From assembly GCA_004558205.1 (NCBI GenBank), contig SFDM01000010.1, forward strand, positions 1-64,000: DNA of 64,000 nt, written 5' to 3'. The position numbers and the translations under genes are program-made. The notes beneath the pieces are model-generated. The model saw only the letters and a program-made list of their open reading frames with translations, ran no database searches and had not been told where the DNA came from. Positions 30,817-39,364 of the stretch are shown here, piece by piece. The first letter of the stretch is position 1. Every line of letters begins with the position of its first letter. The stretch comes from Pyramidobacter piscolens (lineage in GTDB: Bacteria; Synergistota; Synergistia; Synergistales; Dethiosulfovibrionaceae).

Positions 30817-30847
30817 ATAAAAAAGCGGATGCCGAAGGCATCCGCTT
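30817..30847 (-). terminator. Terminator of tRNA-Pro
   Basis: 11-bp stem AAGCGGATGCC/GGCATCCGCTT (30823-30847), 3-nt loop, followed by TTTTTTATTTTTT on the minus strand. Confidence 0.9.
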
Positions 30848-30855
30848 GAAAAATC

Positions 30856-30933
30856 TGGTCGGGACGAGAGGATTCGAACCTCCGACCACCTGAACCCCAT
30901 TCAGGTACGCTAGCCAGGCTGCGCTACGTCCCG
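30856..30933 (-). tRNA. tRNA-Pro(GGG)
   Basis: 78 nt. Acceptor CGGGACG/CGTCCCG, discriminator A, encoded CCA. The loop ATGGGGT gives anticodon GGG (codon CCC). Confidence 0.96.
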
Positions 30934-30948
30934 CTCACAACATGAGGC

Positions 30949-30977
30949 ATTATAGACGTTGAAGGAAAAACTGTCAA
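30949..30977 (-). promoter_or_regulatory. Consensus promoter of tRNA-Pro
   Basis: Minus strand TTGACA (30972-30977), 17-nt spacer, TATAAT (30949-30954): a full consensus match, 15 nt before the tRNA. Confidence 0.9.
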
Positions 30978-31229
30978 GGCCCATTTTAAAAAAAAACTGA
31001 CGAGTTTTTTGCGGACTCCCTAGGGGGAGCATCTTAAAATACCCAAAAAGTTTTCGATGAAAATGACGTCGATATGATGTAAAATAGACCTGTGTTTTCT
31101 CAGTAAAAATTTTGTTCTCGTTATTTTCTTAGAAAAAGATGTCAAAGGGAAAATTTATTGTGCCACAGAGCTCAAAAGTGAGATAGAATAAGTAATTGCT
31201 TTCATAAAACCTGAAATGAGGGATTTCTC
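30978..31229. other. Intergenic region before ychF
   Basis: About 250 nt, AT-rich, with no gene. TAAAAT and TAGAAT boxes occur near 31080 and 31185, but no well-spaced -35 partner is clear. Confidence 0.4.
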
Positions 31230-32321
31230 GTGAAACTTGGGATCGTAGGTCTGCCAAACGTGGGCAAGAGCACTCTCTTTAACGCGATCACGGCGGCTGG
31301 GGCTGACGCTTCAAATTATCCTTTCTGCACGATCGAACCGAACGTGGGCGTGGTGTCGGTGCCCGACGCGCGGTTAAAGGTGCTGTCCGACATGTTTAAC
31401 TCCGTGAAAATCACACCGGCGGTCGTAGAGTTTTTCGACATTGCCGGCCTGGTTCGCGGCGCGAGCAAGGGCGAAGGCCTGGGCAATAAATTTCTCGCGA
31501 ACATCCGCGAAGTCAGCGCGATTGTGCAGGTGGTCCGCTGCTTTGAAGATTCCAATATCGTTCATGTAGACGGCTCCGTCGACCCTGCGAGGGATATGGA
31601 AACCATCGAACTTGAGCTGATCCTCTCCGACTTGGAGATGATCGAGCGCAATCGGGCGAAGGTGGAAAAACTTGCCAAGATGGATAAAACCCAGGTTCCC
31701 TATCTGGAGCTTCTCAGCAAAGTACAGGCTGTCCTGGAAACCGGAAAACTGGTGCGAACGCTTGAGCTGACCGACGAGGAAAAGAGCTTTCTTCGAGGGC
31801 TGAACCTGCTTTCCGACAAACCTATGCTCTATGTGGCGAACATCGCGGAAAGCGACATTGGACAGGAACAGCTGAACCAGTACGCTCAAAAGGTCTATGA
31901 CCACGCGGCGGCGGAAGGCGCGGAGTTTGTGGAAATCTGTGCGCAGATTGAAGCAGAAGTGGCGGAACTGGCCGAGTCCGAAAAGGCGGATTATCTCGAC
32001 GCGCTGGGCCTGAAGGAGTCGGGCCTCGATCGGCTGATTTCCGCGGGATACCGCCTGCTGGGCCTCATTTCGTTCCTGACGGCGGGAGAGAAGGAATCCA
32101 GAGCGTGGACTATAAAACGCGGCACTTTGGCTCCCCAGGCGGCGGGAACGATCCATTCCGATTTTGAGCGCGGTTTTATTCGCGCGCAGATTGTGGGCTA
32201 TGACGACCTCATCGCATGCGGCTCCTTGGCCGAAGCCAAAGCGAAGGGGCTTTTGCGGCTGGAAGGCAAGGATTATGTCATGCAGGACGGCGACGTCGTG
32301 GAGTTTAGGTTTAATGTATAA
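31230..32321 (+). CDS. ychF: Ribosome-associated GTPase/ATPase YchF
   Basis: 363 aa. GTG start after GAGGG. G1 GLPNVGKSTLFNAIT, G3 FFDIAGLVRGASKGEGLGN, and the atypical G4 (NIAES) that lets YchF prefer ATP; C-terminal TGS domain with SDFERGFIRAQI and the MQDGDVVEFRFNV ending. Obg-family protein implicated in translation quality and stress responses. Confidence 0.96.
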   Translation: MKLGIVGLPNVGKSTLFNAITAAGADASNYPFCTIEPNVGVVSVPDARLKVLSDMFNSVKITPAVVEFFDIAGLVRGASKGEGLGNKFLANIREVSAIVQVVRCFEDSNIVHVDGSVDPARDMETIELELILSDLEMIERNRAKVEKLAKMDKTQVPYLELLSKVQAVLETGKLVRTLELTDEEKSFLRGLNLLSDKPMLYVANIAESDIGQEQLNQYAQKVYDHAAAEGAEFVEICAQIEAEVAELAESEKADYLDALGLKESGLDRLISAGYRLLGLISFLTAGEKESRAWTIKRGTLAPQAAGTIHSDFERGFIRAQIVGYDDLIACGSLAEAKAKGLLRLEGKDYVMQDGDVVEFRFNV

Positions 32322-32357
32322 TAGCCTTTATAAATTCGAGAAAGGAACGTGGTAATT

Positions 32358-32798
32358 ATGGCTATGCCGATGCAGATCAGTCTTGACGAGGTGCTGTCCA
32401 TGCTTTTGTCCCGCGTGGACGGGATGACCATGGCGAATGAAAACATGAAAAGCAAGTTCAACATCCTGGCGCGGGCTCTGTACAAGAAGGGACTTCTGAG
32501 CGACGAGGATATCCTCCAGTCCGTGCAAGACGAGCACAAGCTTCTTCTCGACTTGGGCGCGATCAAGGAAATGCCCGAAGATGCGGCGCTGAAGTCTGTG
32601 GCCGACAGCATCATCATGTGGGTGAAAGGCGATTCCGCGGCGATTAAGCAGGGCATCAAGGATTACGAGGCGAAGGTCAAGGAAATGCTGAAGGAAGAGG
32701 AGAGAAAGCCCCGGCTTGACGTGGCTTCCGCCGCGGATCTCCAGCGGCTTGACAGGATGAGCGGAAACAGCCAGGGAAGCCGTTTGATTATTCCTTAA
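32358..32798 (+). CDS. Protein of unknown function, 146 aa
   Basis: ATG 32358 (MAMPMQISLDEV) with AAAGGA 11 nt upstream; a GTG 9 nt earlier is too close to that SD. Mostly alpha-helical, acidic/basic mixed, no membrane helix. Features: LARALYKKGLLSDEDILQSV (a two-helix hairpin) and a charged C-terminus KEMLKEEERKPRLDVASAAD. No family recognised. It lies 36 nt after ychF and may be cotranscribed with it. Confidence 0.7.
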   Translation: MAMPMQISLDEVLSMLLSRVDGMTMANENMKSKFNILARALYKKGLLSDEDILQSVQDEHKLLLDLGAIKEMPEDAALKSVADSIIMWVKGDSAAIKQGIKDYEAKVKEMLKEEERKPRLDVASAADLQRLDRMSGNSQGSRLIIP

Positions 32799-32857
32799 AC
32801 CCCGTTATTTAAAATTTAAGGAGGACCGCATCAAGGCAAGGGAAGGAGTCCTGAACG

Positions 32858-34696
32858 ATGAGAAGCGATGGCATCATTCGTTTTTGGCGCAGGATTGGCG
32901 CTCATAATATCTGTGTAATAGGCGTTGACCTGATTATGCTGCTGCTTGCCGTTTATCTCAGTTATGCTCTGAGATTTTCCATTTTTCTAGGAAACGCTTC
33001 CCATTACGGTTTGGCGAGGGTGGCTCTCTTCTATGTGGGTGCGGTTATGCTCTCCTTTGCGCTGTGCGGCGTCTACCGCGTCTATTGGCTTCAGACCAGC
33101 GTGGAGGAATTGATGCGGCTGTGCTTTTCCTATTTGGGAGCCTGCGCGGGGCTGGGTGCTGTCTATTTTTTGACGGAGCATTCCGTCCTGGTTCCGCGAA
33201 GCGTGATGGGGCTGTTGGCGTTTTCCGGCATCGTCTTTCTCGTCATCGTCCGGCTCACCTGGCGTTTGACAGGAAACATAAGAAAACCGGGGTTATTGAG
33301 GAAAGCGCTTGTCCTGGGCGCGGGCGAAGCCGGAGTCCTGCTTGTGCGGGACTTAAAGCGGAACGGCTCCGATATGGGCGTGGTCGGCTTTCTCGACGAC
33401 GACCCGCTGAAGCTCAAAAAGGTGATCGCCGGCTTTCCAGTTTTAGGATCCATGGAAAAACTTCCCGATGTGGTCAAACGTTATGGAATCGAGGACGTGC
33501 TCGTGGCCATTCCTTCTGCTTCCGGGGTGCGCATGAGGGGGCTGCTCGATCAGATCATTCCCCTTGGCGTCGTCGTCAGAATTCTTCCGACGCTTCGAGA
33601 CCTGGCTGACGGGTCTGTCTCGGTGAGCCAGCTGCGCCCCGTCAGCCTGGAAGATCTTTTGTCGCGGGACCCCGTTGAGCTGGATACCCAGCAGATAGGC
33701 CAGCTTCTCCGCTCCAAGGACGTGATGATCACGGGAGCGGGCGGATCGATCGGCAGCGAGATCGTGCGGCAGCTTCTGCCCTATAATCCAAGGACGCTGA
33801 TCCTGATTGGGCACGGGGAACAGTCCATCTACACGCTTATGGAAGAAATTCAGGGTAAAAATCCTTCGGTGGCGCTGGTGCCGGTCATTGCCGACGTCGC
33901 GGACCGGGACAGTATGGCGCGGGTGTTTTACCGCTGGCATCCGTCGGTGGTCTTCCACGCGGCGGCTCATAAGCACGTGCCCCTGATGGAGACGAACGAG
34001 AGGGAGGCCGTACGCGTCAACTGCCTCGGTTCCTGGACCGTGGGAGACCTGGCGGGACTTTGCGGCGTTTCGCGGATGGTCCTGATTTCCACAGATAAGG
34101 CTGTGAACCCCAGCAGCATTATGGGGGCCAGCAAGCGCATCGCGGAAATGGCTTTAATGGACCTCCAGAAGCGGTACCCTCAGACGGCCTATATGGCCGT
34201 GCGTTTCGGCAACGTCCTCGGCAGCCGGGGCAGCGTCATCCCGAAATTCGAAAAACAGATCGCCGCGGGAGGCCCGGTGACGGTCACCCATCCCGATATG
34301 TGCCGCTACTTTATGCTGATCCCCGAAGCCGCGGGGTTGGTCCTTCAGACGGCGGCCATCGGCCTGCCCGGCAGGATTTACGTGCTCGATATGGGAAAGC
34401 CCGTGAAGATCGTGACGCTGGCGGAAACGCTGATTCGCCTGCATGGCTGCGTTCCCGGCCGGGATATCGACATTTGTTTTACGGGAATGCGGCCCGGCGA
34501 AAAACTTTTTGAGGAACTGTTCTATGACCGTTCCCATGTGGACGCCACGCCTCACCCTAAAATCTTTTGCGCCCGCATCTTCGAAGATCGCGAGCAAAAA
34601 ACGGATATGCTGGAACGAGTCAAGCAGATCCTGTCAGCGGAGGAGCCTCGCAGCGTTATTGCGGAGACTGTTCCCGAGTATCGTCACAGTCCCTGA
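32858..34696 (+). CDS. Membrane-bound nucleotide-sugar 4,6-dehydratase (CapD/PglF/WbpM-like)
   Basis: 612 aa. Four or so N-terminal membrane helices (residues 15-135), a first Rossmann domain (LGAGEAGVLLVRDLK), then the catalytic SDR domain from about 288 (VMITGAGGSIGSEIV). The YxxxK site is Met-substituted (STDKAVNPSSIMGASKR), as in the UDP-GlcNAc 4,6-dehydratases PglF/WbpM. Makes 4-keto-6-deoxy sugars for O-antigen or glycan synthesis. Its stop is 2 nt before the pseudopilin start. Confidence 0.9.
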   Translation: MRSDGIIRFWRRIGAHNICVIGVDLIMLLLAVYLSYALRFSIFLGNASHYGLARVALFYVGAVMLSFALCGVYRVYWLQTSVEELMRLCFSYLGACAGLGAVYFLTEHSVLVPRSVMGLLAFSGIVFLVIVRLTWRLTGNIRKPGLLRKALVLGAGEAGVLLVRDLKRNGSDMGVVGFLDDDPLKLKKVIAGFPVLGSMEKLPDVVKRYGIEDVLVAIPSASGVRMRGLLDQIIPLGVVVRILPTLRDLADGSVSVSQLRPVSLEDLLSRDPVELDTQQIGQLLRSKDVMITGAGGSIGSEIVRQLLPYNPRTLILIGHGEQSIYTLMEEIQGKNPSVALVPVIADVADRDSMARVFYRWHPSVVFHAAAHKHVPLMETNEREAVRVNCLGSWTVGDLAGLCGVSRMVLISTDKAVNPSSIMGASKRIAEMALMDLQKRYPQTAYMAVRFGNVLGSRGSVIPKFEKQIAAGGPVTVTHPDMCRYFMLIPEAAGLVLQTAAIGLPGRIYVLDMGKPVKIVTLAETLIRLHGCVPGRDIDICFTGMRPGEKLFEELFYDRSHVDATPHPKIFCARIFEDREQKTDMLERVKQILSAEEPRSVIAETVPEYRHSP

Positions 34697-34698
34697 AG

Positions 34699-35202
34699 AT
34701 GACAAAGAAGGACTTTAGGGGCGGCGGGAAAGGTTTTTCGCTGACGGAGCTGCTGATCTGCATCGGCGTAATGCTGGCGCTTTTATCGGGACTTTCCGGC
34801 CTGCAGAAGCCCGAACCTTCGGTCAGCGTCGCCCATAAGGACATGGACCGGCTTGACCAGTGGCTGGAGTCGGCCATGCTTCGGGCCGATCGTTGGAAAA
34901 AAGATTTTTATCTGCTCATTATCGCGCCGTCGGCGTCCGCCGAACGGCACAGAATGAAGCTTCAATGGTTGAACCGGCGTGAAAGCGTTTTGCTTAAGAC
35001 CGAAACTTTTTACGCCGACGAGAGAGTGCGGTGGAAATTACAGGAAGCGGCCAGCGGCCATACATACAGCTGGAACGTTCACACGCTGTCGCCGGCTTTT
35101 ACGATATCTGCTCTTTCTGCTGAAAAGGCGAATACGGGAGAAAAGATCACGCTTTCAGTCCGCGGACTTGCGACGCGCGTCTGCGCTTGTGATCGGCGAT
35201 AG
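34699..35202 (+). CDS. Orphan type IV pilin-like / pseudopilin protein
   Basis: 167 aa from ATG 34699. Class III signal: a short basic leader (MTKKDFRGGGK) then G-FSLTELLICIGVMLAL, with prepilin-peptidase cleavage expected between Gly and Phe and Glu at +5. The rest is a GspH/GspG-like globular part (RLDQWLESAMLRADRW) with two Cys at the end. It would be assembled into a type II secretion pseudopilus or type IV pilus, but no such genes are nearby. SD weak; translation likely coupled to the gene before. Confidence 0.75.
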   Translation: MTKKDFRGGGKGFSLTELLICIGVMLALLSGLSGLQKPEPSVSVAHKDMDRLDQWLESAMLRADRWKKDFYLLIIAPSASAERHRMKLQWLNRRESVLLKTETFYADERVRWKLQEAASGHTYSWNVHTLSPAFTISALSAEKANTGEKITLSVRGLATRVCACDRR

Positions 35203-35232
35203 AAAAGGTGCTGAACGACGGGAGGTCATAAA

Positions 35233-35805
35233 ATGGCATTAAGGGAATGGTGGGCTCAATTTATAGCGCCCGCCGTTAAAATTTGGGAAAAGGTTATCCC
35301 TATCGCGTGGCTTCGTGAAGCCGTGGAGACGCTGGGGTGGGCTTTGGTTCTGGCGCTGCTTTTAAGGACCTTTGTGATACAGGCGTTCTGGATTCCCAGC
35401 GGTTCGATGCTCCCCACGCTGCTGGAAGGGGATCGGGTTCTGGTCTGCAAGTTCGAGTATCTTATACGATCGCCGCGGCGCGGCGACATCTTCGTCTTTA
35501 AATATCCCATGGACACGAAGGTGGACTATGTGAAACGGCTGATCGCCCTTCCTGGAGACAAGTTTGAGATTCGCCAGGGCGTGGTGTGGATTAACGACAA
35601 AGAGGTCACGGAGCCCTACGTGAAGTTCCACGATACCTATACGCTTCCGGCGGTGCGGGTGCCCGAGAAGTCCTATGTCGCGCTGGGCGACAATCGCCCT
35701 AATTCCGCCGACAGCCGTTTCTGGGGCTACGTGCCGGAGGAGAATATCCGCGGTCCTGTGATACTGCGCTATTGGCCTCTTAACAGGCTTGGGCTGGTGA
35801 AATAG
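35233..35805 (+). CDS. lepB: Signal peptidase I
   Basis: 190 aa, one N-terminal membrane helix (TLGWALVLALLLRTFVIQAF). Catalytic Ser in PSGSMLPTLLEGDRVLV, Lys in YVKRLIALPGDKFEI, box E GDNRPNSADSRFWGYV. Cleaves signal peptides on the outer face of the cytoplasmic membrane. ATG after GGGAGG; rbgA follows after 2 nt. Confidence 0.96.
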   Translation: MALREWWAQFIAPAVKIWEKVIPIAWLREAVETLGWALVLALLLRTFVIQAFWIPSGSMLPTLLEGDRVLVCKFEYLIRSPRRGDIFVFKYPMDTKVDYVKRLIALPGDKFEIRQGVVWINDKEVTEPYVKFHDTYTLPAVRVPEKSYVALGDNRPNSADSRFWGYVPEENIRGPVILRYWPLNRLGLVK

Positions 35806-35807
35806 GA

Positions 35808-36671
35808 ATGGCCGGCAGAACTGCGTGGTTCCCCGGGCACATGGCGAAAGGGACGCGCCAGCTGGAAGACCTTCTTGAGAAGCTCGACATTATTCTGGAA
35901 GTCCGCGACGCCCGCGCCCCTGAGCTGACGGCTTCGCCGATCACGGCACGGTTTGCCCGCCAGAAACCCGTCTGGATCGTGATGACGAAACGGGATCTGG
36001 CTTCTGACGCCGATACGTCGCAATGGCTCGCTTACTATAAAGCCCGCCGTCGAGAAGCTTGGGCCTTTGACCTGCTGTCGCGCCAGGTCGGCGCGCTGAA
36101 GCAGAGCTTCAGCAAGTATAAGCCCGCCTATCGCGAACTGCGCTTGGCTGTGGTTGGAATCCCTAATGTTGGAAAATCGGCGCTTCTCAATTTATTGATC
36201 GGCAAAAAATCGGCCTCTGTGGGCGGCATTCCCGGAGTGACTCGCGGCGTTTCCTGGTACCGGGGCGGCGATTTTCTGGTGGTGGATTCGCCTGGCATTC
36301 TGGATCCCCATTCGGGGGCGGCCGCGCAGCGGGCGTTAGCTTGGCTGGGCTGTTCAAAACCCGACGTGATCGGCAGCTACGATTCTGTGGCCTGCTCACT
36401 GATCGAATTTCTCCAGCGGCAGAACCTCTGGCACGTGGTGGAAAAAAAATGGGGCATCGCGGCCGATGCCGGCGACACCCTTTCAATCCTGGAGTCAGTT
36501 GGCCGCCGGCTGGGCTGTCTTGTCAGCGGCGGCGCCGTCGATTACACTTTAGCCGGTAGGCGCTTTCTTGAGTCCTTTTCGACTGGAAAGTTCGGTAAAT
36601 TATCCATAGAGCAGCCCTCCTCGCGCGTGATGGATATGCTGGAACCAGAAAGGGAGGCTGAGACGGAGTGA
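35808..36671 (+). CDS. rbgA: Ribosome biogenesis GTPase A (YlqF)
   Basis: 287 aa. Circularly permuted GTPase: G4 TKRD comes before G1 GIPNVGKSALLNLL; G2 GIPGVTRG; G3 DSPGI. Starts AWFPGHMAKGTRQLEDLLEK, a family hallmark. Needed for late 50S assembly. ATG 2 nt after lepB; its stop overlaps the rnhB start (GTGA). Confidence 0.95.
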   Translation: MAGRTAWFPGHMAKGTRQLEDLLEKLDIILEVRDARAPELTASPITARFARQKPVWIVMTKRDLASDADTSQWLAYYKARRREAWAFDLLSRQVGALKQSFSKYKPAYRELRLAVVGIPNVGKSALLNLLIGKKSASVGGIPGVTRGVSWYRGGDFLVVDSPGILDPHSGAAAQRALAWLGCSKPDVIGSYDSVACSLIEFLQRQNLWHVVEKKWGIAADAGDTLSILESVGRRLGCLVSGGAVDYTLAGRRFLESFSTGKFGKLSIEQPSSRVMDMLEPEREAETE

Positions 36672-37228
36672 TTCTGTTGGGCGTGGATGAAGCCGGGCGC
36701 GGCCCTCTTGCCGGTCCTGTGGTCGCGGCGGCCGTGGCGCTTTCGCCATCGCAGAAATCGGAACTGGCCGCGATGGGGCTGAGGGATTCCAAAAAGCTCT
36801 CCCCGCTGAAACGAGAGCGCCTCTTTGTGAAGATGCTCGAGCTGAAAGTCCTCTGGCGGTCCACCTCGGCCTTGACGGAGCAGATCGACAGGGATAATAT
36901 CCTGAATGCGACGCTGTGGGCCATGGGGCGTTCGGTGGAACGCTTTCCTCTGCCCGCCGACGGCGTTCTGGTAGACGGGAACAAAGAAATCCCGGGACTG
37001 AAGGTCCCCCAGAAGGCGGTTATCGGCGGCGACGACATCTATCCTGAGATATCGGCTGCTTCGGTTATCGCGAAAGTGCTCAGAGACCGTGTGATGGTGT
37101 TCTACGACAGCCTGTGGCCGGGGTACGGCTTTGCGAAACACAAGGGCTATGGCACGCTGGAGCACCGGAAAGCGATTGCTGAGCTGGGGCCCACTCCGAT
37201 ACACAGAAGAAGCTTTTCCTGGGGATAA
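36668..37228 (+). CDS. rnhB: Ribonuclease HII
   Basis: 186 aa. GTG start overlapping the rbgA stop. DEDD-type site: VDEAGRGPLAGPV (Asp-Glu), LRDSKKLS, D at VLVDGNKEIPG, and AASVIAKVLRDRVM (Asp). Removes ribonucleotides and RNA from RNA/DNA hybrids. The rbgA-rnhB-yraN-comM-dprA order is widely conserved. Confidence 0.96.
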   Translation: MILLGVDEAGRGPLAGPVVAAAVALSPSQKSELAAMGLRDSKKLSPLKRERLFVKMLELKVLWRSTSALTEQIDRDNILNATLWAMGRSVERFPLPADGVLVDGNKEIPGLKVPQKAVIGGDDIYPEISAASVIAKVLRDRVMVFYDSLWPGYGFAKHKGYGTLEHRKAIAELGPTPIHRRSFSWG

Positions 37229-37252
37229 TTAATAAAGTAGACTGTTATTTCC

Positions 37253-37295
37253 CTGCGGCGCCAAACGCGGCGTCTTAGTCGCGTTGGAGCCGCAG
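37253..37295 (+). repeat. Long stem-loop between rnhB and yraN
   Basis: CTGCGGC/GCCGCAG outer stem, then CCAA-(A)-CGCG/CGCGTTGG after one mismatch. No T tract follows, so it is not a standard terminator. It may be an mRNA processing or stability element in the operon. Confidence 0.6.
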
Positions 37296-37368
37296 AAGCC
37301 GTTCCAAGCCGTAAAGCGCGCCCTGCGCTGCCGCGTTGCCGATCAAAATTACAGGAGAGGTCCTTATC

Positions 37369-37869
37369 ATGGAAAAACTCTTCGTCCCCTTAAAAAAAGA
37401 AAAACACAGTCTGACCTTAAAACCCGCACCTCCGGTGCAGGATGTCCTTTGGGGCGTCCTCACGCCGGAGGAGCGGGCTTTTTTTCATGAACGGAACCGT
37501 CAGTCCATAGGACGCTGGGCGGAAGAGAAAGCGCAGGCCTTTTTAAAAGCGCAGGGTTTAAAAATTGTCGCTCGAAACGTGCGGGATCGTTTTTCGGAAC
37601 TGGACATCGTCTGCCGGGACGGCGGCGAGCTTGTGATCGCGGAGGTCCGCTGCCGGCGAGAAGGGGCCGTGATGAGCGCCTTCGACTCCATGGGGATCCA
37701 AAAGTGGCGCAAGTTGACGCGGGGAGCTGAGCTTTTTGTGGTGAAAAGCGGCTGGGAGGGCGGCTGGCGAATTGACCTGGTGACCGTGGACGTCTCGGAC
37801 GGCCAGTGGCGCCTCAGCTGGCTGAAGTACCTTGAGATGGACGGGGGAGGGCGAGACGATGGCTGCTGA
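37369..37869 (+). CDS. YraN/UPF0102 putative endonuclease
   Basis: 166 aa; ATG 37369, 8 nt after AGGAGAGG. Restriction-endonuclease-like core: GRWAEEKAQAFLKAQGLKIV, then RFSELDIVCRDGGELVIAEV, which carries the E-(x)n-D-x-Ev(K/R) layout, here with R in place of the usual K (EVRCRR). About 45 residues precede the domain, more than usual. Overlaps comM by 11 nt. Function in the family is unproven; nuclease activity is inferred. Confidence 0.85.
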   Translation: MEKLFVPLKKEKHSLTLKPAPPVQDVLWGVLTPEERAFFHERNRQSIGRWAEEKAQAFLKAQGLKIVARNVRDRFSELDIVCRDGGELVIAEVRCRREGAVMSAFDSMGIQKWRKLTRGAELFVVKSGWEGGWRIDLVTVDVSDGQWRLSWLKYLEMDGGGRDDGC

Positions 37870-39364
37870 AATACAGGGCATTACCCTGCGGGGGGTTGAG
37901 GCGCTTCCCGTGGAGGTCGAAGCGGAGATCACGTCGGGCATCTTTGCCTTCTCCGTAGTGGGGCTTCCCGATGCGGCCGTGCGGGAATCCCGCGAACGGG
38001 TTCGCGCCGCTCTGCGCGAGCTTGACGTCACGGTTTACGGCCGCATCGCTGTGAACCTGGCGCCTGCCGACCTGCCAAAGGAGGGCAGCCTGCTTGATTT
38101 GCCCATTGCCGTAGCCTTGGCCTGCGAAAAAGGATACTGCGCCCCCCAGCGCCCGGCGCTTTATATGGGAGAACTGGCTCTGGACGGGCGGATCAGGCCT
38201 GTTCGGGGCGCCGTTCCCGCGGCGATACTGGCGAGATCTCTGGGCGTTCCCCTTTTCTGTCCCGAAGGCAACGCCGCGGAAGTGGCCCTGGTGGACGGCG
38301 TCGAAGCCTACAGCGTTTCCTCGCTTCTTGATATGCTTCTCTATCTCAGAAATGAGAAGGAGCTTCCCCGGGTAAGCAAAATAAACCCGCCAGATGTCAC
38401 GGGATCTCCCGATCCTGATTTTGGCGACGTGAAAGGCCAGTTGACGGCGAAGCGTGCCCTAGAAATCGCCGCGGCGGGGCATCACAATATCCTTCTGGTG
38501 GGATCGCCGGGCAGCGGCAAGACCTTGATGGCGCGCGCCCTCCAGGGGATTCTGCCGCCCCTTTCCGACGCAGAATTTCTGGAAACGCTTCTCATCAGGA
38601 GCGCCGTGGGGTTGCCCGTGCCGCCTGACCGGCGGCGGCCCTTCCGGCAGGTCCATCATACGGCCAGTACGGTGTCCATCTGCGGCGGCGGGAGCGACGT
38701 GCGTCCCGGCGAGGTCAGTTTAGCCCATCGCGGCGTGCTGTTTCTTGACGAGTTCACCGAGTTCCGGCGCGACTTGATCGAGGCTCTGAGACAGCCTCTG
38801 GAGGACGGTTTTATCACCGTGAACCGCGCTGCGGGATGCGTCACCTACCCAAGCCGGGTCCTGCTGGTTTTGGCGGCCAATCCCTGTGCCTGCGGCTGGC
38901 GCGGCGATCCTGTGGAGCAATGCCGCTGCAGCAATCAGGAACTGGAGCGCTACCGGAGAAAGTTTTCGGGGCCCATGCTTGACAGGGTGGACCTCTACGT
39001 TTCGGCGCCTCGCCTGACGCCTCAGGAACTGTTGGAGTTGGGCGGCGCGCCGGGTGAAAGCAGCGCGCGCATCCGCGCCAGAGTCCTTCAGGCACGGGAA
39101 CGCCAGTGGAGCCGAAAAAGCAGGGTCAAGGTGGAGTGCAACGCCGAATTGCCCGAAAGGGTCCTGAGGAAAGAAATAGGCCTCAGCTCCGACGCGCGGA
39201 AGTACCTGTCGTCCATGGCGGAACGGCTGCGCCTTTCCGGCCGGGGGATCAGCAGAGTGCTGAGAGTGTCGCGGACCATTGCCGACCTTGCAGGCGCGGA
39301 GAACATCGAAGCGGGAGCCGTAGCCGAGGCCATAGCCTACAGAGATTCGGGAGCGCTGCAATGA
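37859..39364 (+). CDS. comM: YifB/ComM family AAA+ ATPase (Mg-chelatase-like)
   Basis: 501 aa from ATG 37859, 8 nt after GGGGGAGG. Lon-protease-like N-domain (VVGLPDAAVRESRERVRAAL), then AAA+ core with Walker A GSPGSGKTLMARAL and Walker B GVLFLDEFTEF, plus CACGWRGDP and a C-terminal lid. ComM drives branch migration in natural transformation. Coupled to dprA by an ATGA overlap, which supports a transformation role. Confidence 0.94.
   Translation: MAAEIQGITLRGVEALPVEVEAEITSGIFAFSVVGLPDAAVRESRERVRAALRELDVTVYGRIAVNLAPADLPKEGSLLDLPIAVALACEKGYCAPQRPALYMGELALDGRIRPVRGAVPAAILARSLGVPLFCPEGNAAEVALVDGVEAYSVSSLLDMLLYLRNEKELPRVSKINPPDVTGSPDPDFGDVKGQLTAKRALEIAAAGHHNILLVGSPGSGKTLMARALQGILPPLSDAEFLETLLIRSAVGLPVPPDRRRPFRQVHHTASTVSICGGGSDVRPGEVSLAHRGVLFLDEFTEFRRDLIEALRQPLEDGFITVNRAAGCVTYPSRVLLVLAANPCACGWRGDPVEQCRCSNQELERYRRKFSGPMLDRVDLYVSAPRLTPQELLELGGAPGESSARIRARVLQARERQWSRKSRVKVECNAELPERVLRKEIGLSSDARKYLSSMAERLRLSGRGISRVLRVSRTIADLAGAENIEAGAVAEAIAYRDSGALQ

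Noticed and set aside
31374..32156. 260-codon minus-strand frame opposite ychF
   Set aside because: Shadow frame; no initiation signals and no recognisable motif.
37253..37295. Riboswitch before yraN
   Set aside because: One simple stem-loop without a terminator or SD sequestration; does not resemble a riboswitch I know.
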